A stretch of 12,458 nt of DNA, taken from assembly GCA_030620005.1 (NCBI GenBank), contig JAUXAJ010000144.1:1-12458 (forward strand). The letters run 5' to 3'. Position numbers and translations under genes: made by a program. Shown piece after piece: positions 7,165 to 12,458 of the stretch (the stretch's first letter is position 1; the number at the start of each line of letters is the position of its first letter). The stretch comes from Promethearchaeota archaeon. GTDB taxonomy: Archaea; Asgardarchaeota; Lokiarchaeia; Sigynarchaeales; SOKP01. The notes below the pieces were generated by a model, which was given only the letters and a program-made list of their open reading frames with translations, was not told the origin of the DNA and made no database searches.

Positions 7165-8469
7165 ATGACTGACTTCAATATAAAAAAAATTAAAGCACGG
7201 TGGATTTTGGATTCTAGGGGGAATCCTACCGTTGAAGCAGATATAATTACTAATGATGGCTACGCAAGAGCGGCAGTCCCTTCAGGAGCATCAACAGGTG
7301 TTTCAGAAGCCCTTGAATTAAGGGATGGAGGGCGAGCATTCATGGGAAAACATGTAACCAAGGCAGTTTCTAATGTAAACGACATTCTTGCAAAAAAACT
7401 AATTAATTTTGATGTGAGAGAACAGTCTATTATTGACGAAGAGATGCTTAGGATTGATGGGACCGACAATAAAAGCAACTTAGGAGCAAATGCCATGTTA
7501 TCTGTTTCTCTAGGAGCTGCAAAATTAGCAGCCCAATTATCAGGGAAGTCTTTATTCGAACATATCCATGAAATAACCTATGGTAAATCGAGAGAAGACT
7601 ATTTATTACCCTTACCATGTTGTAACGTTATTAATGGAGGAGAACACGCCGGAAACAATCTTGCAATACAAGAATTCATGATACTCCCTGTTGGAGCAAA
7701 ATCCTTTTCTAACGCAATACAAAATGTAGCAGAAGTTTATCAAACGCTGAAAAAATTATTAGGGAAAAAATATGGTCCATCTGCAATAAATGTAGGCGAT
7801 GAGGGTGGTTTTGCTCCTAACCTTTCTGAAACTCGAGAAGCTGTTGAAATTACAATCGAAGCAATCGAAGAAGCAGGATTTTTAATGGGCGCTGATTTTG
7901 TATTAGGAATCGATGCTGCCGCTAGCGAATTTTATGAAGATGGAACATATAACATTGATGGAAAGAAGTTATCCGAAGAAGAACTTTTACAGTATTATCT
8001 TGATCTAATTCATGATTATCCGATAAAATCTATTGAAGATCCTTTTGAAGAAAAGGCATTTAGAGGTTTTGCTAACCTAACGGCTAAAGTTGATAAATCC
8101 ATTCAAATCGTAAATGATGATATTACGGTTACAAATATTAAAATACTTGAAAGAGCTATCAATGAAAAAGCAGGAAATGCATTGCTACTTAAGGTAAATC
8201 AAATAGGATCATTAACTGAAGCAATAAAAGCAGCAAAAATGTCATTTGAGAATGGATATAATGTAATGGTATCACATCGCTCTGGCGAGACTGAAGATCC
8301 CTTCATAGCGGACTTGGCAGTAGGGCTATGTTCAGGCCAAATAAAGGCAGGAGCTACTTGTCGGTCTGATAGAAATAGTAAATATAATCAGTTGCTAAGA
8401 ATTGAAGAGGTTTTAGGAGATAATGCGAGATATCCTAAAAATTTTGGATCTTGGAAGGATTTTCAATAA
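7165..8469 (+). CDS. eno: enolase (phosphopyruvate hydratase)
   Basis: Enolase interconverts 2-phosphoglycerate and phosphoenolpyruvate in cytosolic glycolysis and gluconeogenesis. The full 434-residue length is present. It opens with the N-terminal ARWILDSRGNPTVEA and the flexible active-site loop SGASTGVSEALELRD. Further active-site segments are NGGEHAGN (H161), QEFMI (E170), GDEGGFAP (E213), the Mg ligands D250 (in GIDAA), E291 (in SIEDPFEE) and D318 (in IVNDD), the catalytic Lys in LLKVNQIG (K343), SHRSGETED (H371) and GQIKAG (K394). All expected catalytic residues are intact. The ligand loop reads VNDD where VGDD is usual. A GGAG 9 bases upstream supports the ATG. The gene is monocistronic: divergent from rfcS and convergent with the methyltransferase, with a T-rich terminator between. 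Confidence 0.98.
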   Translation: MTDFNIKKIKARWILDSRGNPTVEADIITNDGYARAAVPSGASTGVSEALELRDGGRAFMGKHVTKAVSNVNDILAKKLINFDVREQSIIDEEMLRIDGTDNKSNLGANAMLSVSLGAAKLAAQLSGKSLFEHIHEITYGKSREDYLLPLPCCNVINGGEHAGNNLAIQEFMILPVGAKSFSNAIQNVAEVYQTLKKLLGKKYGPSAINVGDEGGFAPNLSETREAVEITIEAIEEAGFLMGADFVLGIDAAASEFYEDGTYNIDGKKLSEEELLQYYLDLIHDYPIKSIEDPFEEKAFRGFANLTAKVDKSIQIVNDDITVTNIKILERAINEKAGNALLLKVNQIGSLTEAIKAAKMSFENGYNVMVSHRSGETEDPFIADLAVGLCSGQIKAGATCRSDRNSKYNQLLRIEEVLGDNARYPKNFGSWKDFQ

Positions 8470-8480
8470 TCAGAATTAAA

Positions 8481-8506
8481 TTTTTTTTTATGTTTTTTCA
8501 ATTTTT
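8481..8506 (+). terminator. T-tract terminator after enolase
   Basis: Runs of nine T (8481-8489), six T (8493-8498) and five T (8502-8506) begin 12 bases after the enolase stop. No hairpin is visible, which fits archaeal oligo-T termination. The last two runs overlap the end of the convergent methyltransferase gene. Confidence 0.6.
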
Positions 8507-9136
8507 AATAATTCTATAAAGATCAACATCAATATCTTTTGATTTTTGAGAATGAAAATAAAACGATTTTTCAAGTCTCATGTTAAAAGAATAAATATTA
8601 TCGATTCTCCAATTAAATCTTTTCACGTATTTCGTTAAAAATTTTCTGATTTTTTCCCCGCTTAAATGTATTGAATATACAACATTTGAAAACGAAAATG
8701 CTTTTTCTAAAAATATTCTATCTGCCCTTATTGTTTTAATCCCAAATGGTGGATTCATTATGGTGGTTATTTTTAAATTTTTAGGTAAATTCAATTTTGA
8801 AACATTAAAATATTTCATGTTGGCACATAAAGGAAAGATAAAATCATTTAAGTTTAGATTTTTAACGTTGATTTGCAATATTTTTAATGCGTTCCAATCT
8901 ACATCTACGCTAATTACTGAAAATGCTTTTAAAAAAATACTCGCTATTGATAACCTCCCTGTTCCACATCCTAAATCAAATACAAGTTTATTTTCAATAT
9001 CGTTAAATTCAAAGCCAGCAAAATATGTTATGTCCACAGCACTAATTGCGTCTATGCAATATTGTTCTAATTCCAGTTTAGGACTTTCAAACGATTTTGT
9101 ATTTTGAATAATAGAAATTAATTTCTTTTTATTAAT
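8498..9136 (-). CDS. METTL5-like rRNA adenine N6-methyltransferase
   Basis: This is a Rossmann-fold SAM methyltransferase of the METTL5 type; the human member makes an m6A in 18S rRNA. Motif I is VFDLGCGTGRLSI, an acidic SAM-contact segment is SVDVDWNALKI, and the catalytic motif is NPPFGIK, the N6-adenine form. VYSIHLSGEKIR and the C-terminal SFYFHSQKSKDIDVDL match the METTL5 tail. A GTG at 9037 would give 179 residues but cuts off the conserved N-terminus. In the same frame upstream the reading is SFESPKLELEQYCIDAIS, the family's ENPKxxLEQY segment. Extending to the ATT at 9136 (MNKKKLISII if used as start) gives 212 residues, close to human METTL5 at about 209. No ATG, GTG or TTG exists in that extension; GGCGAT lies just before the ATT. 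The family is certain, the start is not. Confidence 0.88.
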   Translation of the reverse strand: MNKKKLISIIQNTKSFESPKLELEQYCIDAISAVDITYFAGFEFNDIENKLVFDLGCGTGRLSIASIFLKAFSVISVDVDWNALKILQINVKNLNLNDFIFPLCANMKYFNVSKLNLPKNLKITTIMNPPFGIKTIRADRIFLEKAFSFSNVVYSIHLSGEKIRKFLTKYVKRFNWRIDNIYSFNMRLEKSFYFHSQKSKDIDVDLYRIIKN

Positions 9137-9244
9137 AGTGAATCGCCTATAATTAATTATGAGTAAATTTATTTATTTTATTTCATATAAATTACTTAGC
9201 TAATAAAGAAACTGTAAAATTTAAAAGTTTTCAGTGAAATAATT

Positions 9245-9847
9245 TTGACAAAATCTGTAGAAAATAATGAAATTGTAATCACCGGACAATTCCTTGGAGT
9301 CGTGGAAGAATTTTTACCAGATAAAAATTCAACATATATTAAAGAAGGAAAGATTTATTCCACAAAAACAGGTATTGCATCTATTGATTTCAAAAAAAGA
9401 AAGATTGAAATAAGGACTTACCAAGAAAAAGACCGAAAAGTTATATGGATTGGAGATGAAGTTATCGGGATAATCGCCTTTATAAGACAATATTCAGTAG
9501 GGCTTAGGCTTTACTCGATTAATCAGAAACTATTATTATCGACGTTATATTTCGGAAATATACATGTCTCCCAAATTTCAAATAAATATGTGGAAAAGAT
9601 TTCGGAGGCATTTCAAAAAACCGATATAGTTCGCGCTCATGTTATAGAACAAAAAGCTAAAGAATACAGCTTGAGTACAGTAGGGCAAAATCTTGGAGTA
9701 ATTCACACCGATTGCGTGATGTGTGGAACGCCACTAGATAAAATTGGTTTCAATAAATTGAAATGTGAAAGATGTGGGAACATAGAGAATAGGAAATTGG
9801 CAAGTAATTATAGAATAGCAGTGAATGTCCCCCCTGTTTTTTATTAA
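9245..9847 (+). CDS. csl4: archaeal exosome subunit Csl4
   Basis: Csl4 is an RNA-binding cap protein of the exosome, the 3'-5' RNA-degrading complex, where it sits on the Rrp41/Rrp42 ring and can recruit partners. The N-terminal domain starts TGQFLGVVEEFLPDKNSTYIK. It is followed by an S1-type OB fold (about 66-147, from IWIGDEVIGII to DIVRAHVIEQKAKEYSLS) and a C-terminal zinc ribbon with four cysteines (C157, C160, C174, C177, in CVMCGTPL and CERCG). Length (200) is typical. The start is TTG at 9245, with GTGA 7 bases upstream. It probably leads a short operon with the 75-codon gene and rpoL. In many archaea csl4, a METTL5-type methyltransferase and rpoL sit together; here the methyltransferase is adjacent but divergent. 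Confidence 0.93.
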   Translation: MTKSVENNEIVITGQFLGVVEEFLPDKNSTYIKEGKIYSTKTGIASIDFKKRKIEIRTYQEKDRKVIWIGDEVIGIIAFIRQYSVGLRLYSINQKLLLSTLYFGNIHVSQISNKYVEKISEAFQKTDIVRAHVIEQKAKEYSLSTVGQNLGVIHTDCVMCGTPLDKIGFNKLKCERCGNIENRKLASNYRIAVNVPPVFY

Positions 9848-9889
9848 TTAAAAGAAATATTATCATGGATTAAATTTAACGGGTCACAA

Positions 9890-10117
9890 TTGTTGAGAAA
9901 ATCTGGAAAAAAAATTATTCACTTTTATAACAACAGTGGTTCTTTAAATAATGTAGTTGATTTTCTCGAAAACTTGCAAAAAAAAGTGAATTATATTAAC
10001 TTAAATATAACCGTAGATGGAAAAAGCATTAAAATCACTTTACATGGTTCGAGGGATCTCCAATACTTAGCATCTGAAAGAATACGAGAGTTAGCTCAAC
10101 AATTCTTGTCGGTCTAA
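9890..10117 (+). CDS. small protein with Pcc1-like secondary-structure pattern, function unknown
   Basis: Seventy-five residues start at TTG 9890 or the next TTG at 9893, after a weak GGGT. I do not recognise it by sequence. The pattern reads strand (KKIIHFYN), helix (SLNNVVDFLENLQKKV), strand (INLNITVDG), strand (SIKITLHGS), helix (LQYLASERIRELAQQFL). That strand-helix-strand-strand-helix order and length resemble Pcc1, the small KEOPS subunit needed for tRNA t6A modification, and its paralogues. The helix-2 consensus of Pcc1 (an acidic residue, then LRAxxNS) is not clearly present, so the resemblance is only topological. It lies between csl4 (42-base gap) and rpoL, with no T-tract between, so co-transcription is likely. 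Confidence 0.65.
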   Translation: MLRKSGKKIIHFYNNSGSLNNVVDFLENLQKKVNYINLNITVDGKSIKITLHGSRDLQYLASERIRELAQQFLSV

Positions 10118-10166
10118 ACTTTAAATGAACCAAAAAACATTTATTTCATGACGAATTAAATCTATT

Positions 10167-10688
10167 ATGTTGCAGAACTGGAGTTACTATAAATGGCACA
10201 AAAAAAAAAAAGTAGAACCAGTAGAAGATGAATTGAAAGAATTTGAAGACGATTCTTTAGAAGAAAATAATATTGAAAGTGTTTACCCTAAACTCGAAAA
10301 GGATCAAGAAAAAGTTCCAGATGCGTCGAATACTGCTATAGAAGACGATGTAGAAGCGCTTGACGAAGAATTGGGATTTGAACCTGAAGAACCAGAAGTT
10401 CCTTATTATAAATACATGAATCTAAGTATAACAAGAGGGACTACCGCAAACGATTATGAACTAATTATTGAAGGTCAATCTCACGGCTTTTGTAATATAT
10501 TTGTAAAACATCTATTAAAAACTGCCGGAGTAAATATTGCAGCCTATAAAATAACTGGTATAGTACCTCCTCAAGTATTTATTAGACTTGAAGATGGATG
10601 TAATATAAAGGATATCTTGCATGAATCAATAAACTCGCTAAGAGAAGAAGTGTTAGAAGTAGAAAAAATATTTAGTAAATTAATGTAA
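10167..10688 (+). CDS. rpoL: RNA polymerase subunit L (Rpo11) with acidic N-terminal extension
   Basis: RpoL pairs with RpoD to form the assembly platform of archaeal RNA polymerase, as Rpb11 does with Rpb3. The core is residues about 84-171: YELIIEGQSHGFCNIFVKHL (usual family form EGExHTLxNLL), VNIAAYKITGIVPPQVFIRL, then a helix SINSLREEVLEVEKIF. RpoL proteins are usually about 90 residues; here 80 residues precede the core and are strongly acidic and low-complexity (EDELKEFEDDSLEENN). The frame opens at ATG 10167, but that N-terminus (MLQNWSYYKWHKKKK) looks unnatural and has no ribosome site. The ATG at 10193 has GGAG 9 bases upstream and would give MAQKKKVEPVEDE if the A12 run were one base shorter. 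It is the last gene of the csl4 cluster. Confidence 0.9.
   Translation: MLQNWSYYKWHKKKKVEPVEDELKEFEDDSLEENNIESVYPKLEKDQEKVPDASNTAIEDDVEALDEELGFEPEEPEVPYYKYMNLSITRGTTANDYELIIEGQSHGFCNIFVKHLLKTAGVNIAAYKITGIVPPQVFIRLEDGCNIKDILHESINSLREEVLEVEKIFSKLM
10180..10183 (+). promoter_or_regulatory. Shine-Dalgarno site pointing to ATG 10193 of rpoL
   Basis: GGAG followed by exactly 9 bases and ATG at 10193, the same geometry as enolase. The ATG frame reads MAQKKK, then leaves the rpoL frame at the 12-A run (10200-10211) and stops after MAQKKKSRTSRR. This implies a homopolymer length error or slippage on the run. Confidence 0.6.
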
Positions 10689-10699
10689 TTTATTGCTCG

Positions 10700-10706
10700 T
10701 TTTTTT
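10700..10706 (+). terminator. T-tract terminator after rpoL
   Basis: Seven T residues lie 11 bases after the rpoL stop, without a hairpin. They separate the csl4 cluster from the next gene, which has its own TATA-like sequence just downstream. Confidence 0.5.
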
Positions 10707-10717
10707 GTTGTATAAAC

Positions 10718-10730
10718 TTTTTAAAAATTT
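10718..10730 (+). promoter_or_regulatory. TATA-like box for the RNase III-like gene
   Basis: TTTTTAAAAATTT is centred about 27 bases before the ATG at 10751. No Shine-Dalgarno-like sequence intervenes, so a leaderless transcript is likely. A second candidate, TATAAACT, lies just upstream (10711-10718). Confidence 0.35.
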
Positions 10731-10750
10731 GAATAATTCAATTCTTAATA

Positions 10751-11200
10751 ATGCCTTACGAATTTTTAATTGAAGATCTTAATAAAAGATTAACTCAAAA
10801 AGCAATAGGAACCGATAAGGGCTTAGCTAAAATAGGAGATGGGGTCGTTAATCTAGCGTATTCTACCGCAAAATCTATTTATTTGACTAATACTTCTACA
10901 AACAAGATTATTAGAACGGGAAAAAAAGTAAACAAAAAAATTTTAGCTACGGCATTGAAAAATGCACAAATGAAAAATTTCGCTAAAAATAGAGCTGATG
11001 CTCACGATCTTGCCAATACAGTAGAGGCAATTGTCGCATATGCTTGGTTTTGTAATAAAATAACGCTGAAAGAAATTATTGATCTTTTAGCCAAAAAATT
11101 ATCGGGAAACTTATATGTTTACAGAGAAGAAATTGAAAGCGCTATAGAAGCATTTACGAATTTATTGATTCATATTAAAAAATATTTGCCTGAAAACTAA
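10751..11200 (+). CDS. archaeal RNase III-like domain protein
   Basis: The 149 residues match the small archaeal RNase III-like family (single RNase III fold, no dsRNA-binding domain). The diagnostic parts are GLAKIGDGVVNLAYSTAKSI (residues 24-43), which takes the place of the RNase III signature ERLEFLGDAVL, and HDLANTVEAIVAYAWF (85-100), which takes the place of LADVVEAxIGA. D30 and E92 align with two of the four metal-binding acids of canonical RNase III. The other two positions read A26 (usually Glu) and N89 (usually Asp), so activity is uncertain. Its role may be in rRNA or other double-stranded RNA processing, but this is not established. It follows the csl4-rpoL cluster after a T-tract, probably as its own unit. 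Confidence 0.75.
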   Translation: MPYEFLIEDLNKRLTQKAIGTDKGLAKIGDGVVNLAYSTAKSIYLTNTSTNKIIRTGKKVNKKILATALKNAQMKNFAKNRADAHDLANTVEAIVAYAWFCNKITLKEIIDLLAKKLSGNLYVYREEIESAIEAFTNLLIHIKKYLPEN

Positions 11201-11229
11201 AAAATGAAATAAAATCCAATAACAATAGA

Positions 11230-11253
11230 TTTTTGAAAATTTTTAGATTTTTT
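11230..11253 (+). terminator. T-tracts after the RNase III-like gene
   Basis: Three T runs (11230-11234, 11240-11244, 11248-11253) lie within 55 bases after the stop, in the spacer between two convergent genes. No hairpin is evident; the pattern suits archaeal oligo-T termination. Confidence 0.45.
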
Positions 11254-11297
11254 GCAACGGTTCTAACAAATTATTATTATTATTTCTTATTAATTTT

Positions 11298-11861
11298 TTA
11301 AAATATACGACCAATTAAATGTGCCATACGAATGCACTCTGGGAGTTTTGAGTCAATACATGTTTTTTGTAATAAGGATTGCGCTTCATTAACTTCAATT
11401 CCTATTACATGAAAATAAACTTTTGAAAACCCTCCAGCAGTTTTTATTTCGGTTTTATATAAATTACCCGCTCTAATAATAAACTGTAATTTTCTATAAT
11501 ATACGCTTTTAGGAAATTTATTGTATAATGCTTTTTTCACACCATCAAGGTCTACTTCTCGTTCAGTTACCGCTATTATTGGTTTTTTCGTCTCGTCATA
11601 TATCTTTTCTAAGTCTACAATGTTGAAGCCTCCAAAAGTTATAGAGTGTAATAGCAAATATTGCACGTGCTTTTCGTTTTGCTTAACAAGTTCAATTAAC
11701 TTTTCACTTGCATCATCGCCATCGATTTCAATTTCGCTTCTAATTACTTTTACCAATCTTGTCCCTTGACAAATGACACCAATAAGTTGAGTTGTTCTAG
11801 TAGTGGAATGTAATTCGAACTTAGCATCGTCAAATCCGACTGTTATAGGATTATCTTTCAT
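11298..11861 (-). CDS. DUF99 family protein (endonuclease V-like fold)
   Basis: This is the complete 187-residue length of DUF99, an archaeal family of unproven function related in fold to endonuclease V and RNase H-type nucleases. Visible family features are VGFDDAKF near the N-terminus, IEIDGDDASEKL (43-55), the signature TFGGFNIVD (75-83) followed by PIIAVTERE, and KTAGGFSKVYF near the C-terminus with the terminal PECIRMAHLIGRIF. The conserved Asp residues (D11, D12, D48, D83) fit a metal-dependent nuclease site, but catalysis is not shown for the family. The ATG at 11861 is supported by a TATA-like run about 25 bases upstream. A broken, inverted copy of the C-terminus lies directly upstream (11919-12071). 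Confidence 0.88.
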   Translation of the reverse strand: MKDNPITVGFDDAKFELHSTTRTTQLIGVICQGTRLVKVIRSEIEIDGDDASEKLIELVKQNEKHVQYLLLHSITFGGFNIVDLEKIYDETKKPIIAVTEREVDLDGVKKALYNKFPKSVYYRKLQFIIRAGNLYKTEIKTAGGFSKVYFHVIGIEVNEAQSLLQKTCIDSKLPECIRMAHLIGRIF

Positions 11862-11879
11862 GGTTGATGTTACAAGACA

Positions 11880-11893
11880 TTTTTATATATATA
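11880..11893 (-). promoter_or_regulatory. TATA-like box for the DUF99 gene
   Basis: On the minus strand this reads TATATATATAAAAA. It is centred about 25 bases before the ATG at 11861, implying a leaderless mRNA. It also lies just before the inverted DUF99 remnant begins. Confidence 0.45.
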
Positions 11894-11918
11894 ATCACAT
11901 TTCATTTTTTAATCAAGT

Positions 11919-12071
11919 GCCGGTGGTCTTTCGAAAATATATGTTCATCCTGAAGGAATTAAGGTCAAAGAAGTGGAATTTTTATAGCAAAAAACATGCG
12001 TGGACTCGAAATTAACTGAAAGCGTTCGAATTGAAGATATTATTGGCAAGATATTTAAAAAAATATTATAA
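11919..12071 (+). pseudogene. inverted, decayed DUF99 C-terminal remnant
   Basis: The plus strand reads AGGLSKIYVHPEGIKVKE then VEFL, stop (TAG 11985-11987), then in the same frame QKTCVDSKLTESV followed by RIEDIIGKIF, ending at TAA 12069-12071. The intact neighbour reads AGGFSKVYFHVIGIEVNE, AQSLL, QKTCIDSKLPECI, RMAHLIGRIF. The two align end to end without gaps, so this is the last 50 or so codons of a second DUF99 gene, interrupted by one stop. A TAA lies just upstream (11910-11912) and no start is present, so the first three quarters are gone. The copy is clearly diverged, which argues against an assembly duplication. It converges on the Arf-like gene, 8 bases away. Confidence 0.88.
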
Positions 12072-12079
12072 TTTATTAA

Positions 12080-12458
12080 TTAATTTCTATTCATTTCCTG
12101 TTCCAATATTGATCTCATTTCATCACGAAGTTCTGGTTTAATGGCAGACATGCCATACGTTTTAATGCCTAATTTTTCTTGAACCTGTTCAGCACTTAAG
12201 GCTCCAGGAAGATCTTGCTTGTTTGCTATGGCAATGATTTTAGAACCTAAATTTCGTGAAAATCTCTCGTAAATTTCTTTAGTCTTTTCAACGTTTTCTT
12301 TAGTAGAATCACATACCAATACTGCCAAACCAACACCTTTTAAGAAATCTTCCCACATGAATTTAAATCTTTCTTGGCCGCCTAAATCCCAGATGCTAAC
12401 TCTTGTACTTCCGTTTAAAATAGCCTCATCTATCTCTAACCCAATTGTTGGATTGATT
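12080..12458 (-). CDS. Arf-family small GTPase, 5' part beyond the right edge
   Basis: The frame is open from the stop at 12082-12080 to the window edge, giving the last 125 residues. Visible are the switch I threonine in PTIG (G2), WDLGGQERF (G3, with the catalytic Gln), ANKQDLPGALS (G4, NKQD) and SAIKP (G5). The P-loop (G1) lies outside the window. WDxGGQE and NKQDLPGA are hallmarks of Arf/Arl/Sar-type GTPases rather than Ras or Rab. There is no C-terminal prenylation motif (it ends EQEMNRN), as expected for Arf-like proteins. Such GTPases are abundant in Asgard archaea and rare in other prokaryotes, so this gene is the best single clue to the lineage. The start is not in the window; the internal ATG at 12358 lies after the G3 motif and is not the start. 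Confidence 0.93.
   Translation of the reverse strand, partial: INPTIGLEIDEAILNGSTRVSIWDLGGQERFKFMWEDFLKGVGLAVLVCDSTKENVEKTKEIYERFSRNLGSKIIAIANKQDLPGALSAEQVQEKLGIKTYGMSAIKPELRDEMRSILEQEMNRN

Noticed and set aside
7260..7496. 78-codon minus-strand frame inside enolase
   Set aside because: It is antisense to a highly conserved enzyme and has low-complexity Ser/Leu composition.
8760..9107. 115-codon plus-strand frame opposite the methyltransferase
   Set aside because: The minus-strand frame carries clear METTL5 motifs across this whole span, including upstream of its first standard start.
11521..11769. 82-codon plus-strand frame inside DUF99
   Set aside because: It is antisense to a conserved family protein, Ser/Thr/Ile-rich, with no homology recognised.
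11803..12015. 70-codon plus-strand frame spanning the DUF99 start and the spacer
   Set aside because: Its right half is an alternative frame of the DUF99 remnant and its left half is antisense to DUF99; neither half looks like a protein.
11298..12071. The inverted DUF99 pair as an assembly palindrome or inverted repeat
   Set aside because: The two copies differ at many codons and amino acids, so they are diverged paralogues and not a mirrored assembly artefact.

Overview
The window (about 30 percent GC by eye) reads as chromosome of an Asgard-type archaeon, most like Lokiarchaeia. Archaeal information-processing genes (clamp-loader small subunit, exosome Csl4, RNA polymerase subunit L, archaeal TruA) lie beside two eukaryote-flavoured ones. 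These are an Arf-family small GTPase at the right edge and a very long STT3/AglB oligosaccharyltransferase whose motifs follow the eukaryotic pattern. The lineage call is inference from gene content and protein motifs.

Layout. Bases 1-500 hold a possible edge fragment and an unrecognised helical protein. Bases 599-926 hold the broken 5' end of uvrB on the minus strand, interrupted by a stop and lost at a 17-bp tandem repeat. Bases 1160-5044 (minus) are the 1294-residue STT3/AglB. It diverges from truA (5225-6079), which converges with rfcS (6076-7047, minus) with a 4-base overlap. Enolase (7165-8469) diverges from rfcS and converges on a METTL5-like rRNA methyltransferase (8498 to about 9136, minus). 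That gene diverges from csl4, a 75-codon gene and rpoL (9245-10688), which look co-transcribed. Then come an archaeal RNase III-like gene (10751-11200), an intact DUF99 gene (11298-11861, minus), a decayed inverted DUF99 fragment (11919-12071, plus) and the 3' part of an Arf-like GTPase (12080 to the right edge, minus).

Most genes serve RNA and information processing: tRNA pseudouridylation, rRNA methylation, RNA decay, transcription and replication. The STT3 gene serves protein N-glycosylation and the GTPase presumably membrane or cytoskeletal regulation. I found no mobile element, CRISPR array, tRNA or rRNA.

The most notable points are the two gene remnants and the STT3 with five tandem beta-sandwich-like repeats outside the membrane. 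There is also an rpoL start that needs one base fewer in an A12 run, and a methyltransferase whose conserved N-terminus has no ATG, GTG or TTG start. I saw no convincing new defence or mobile system.
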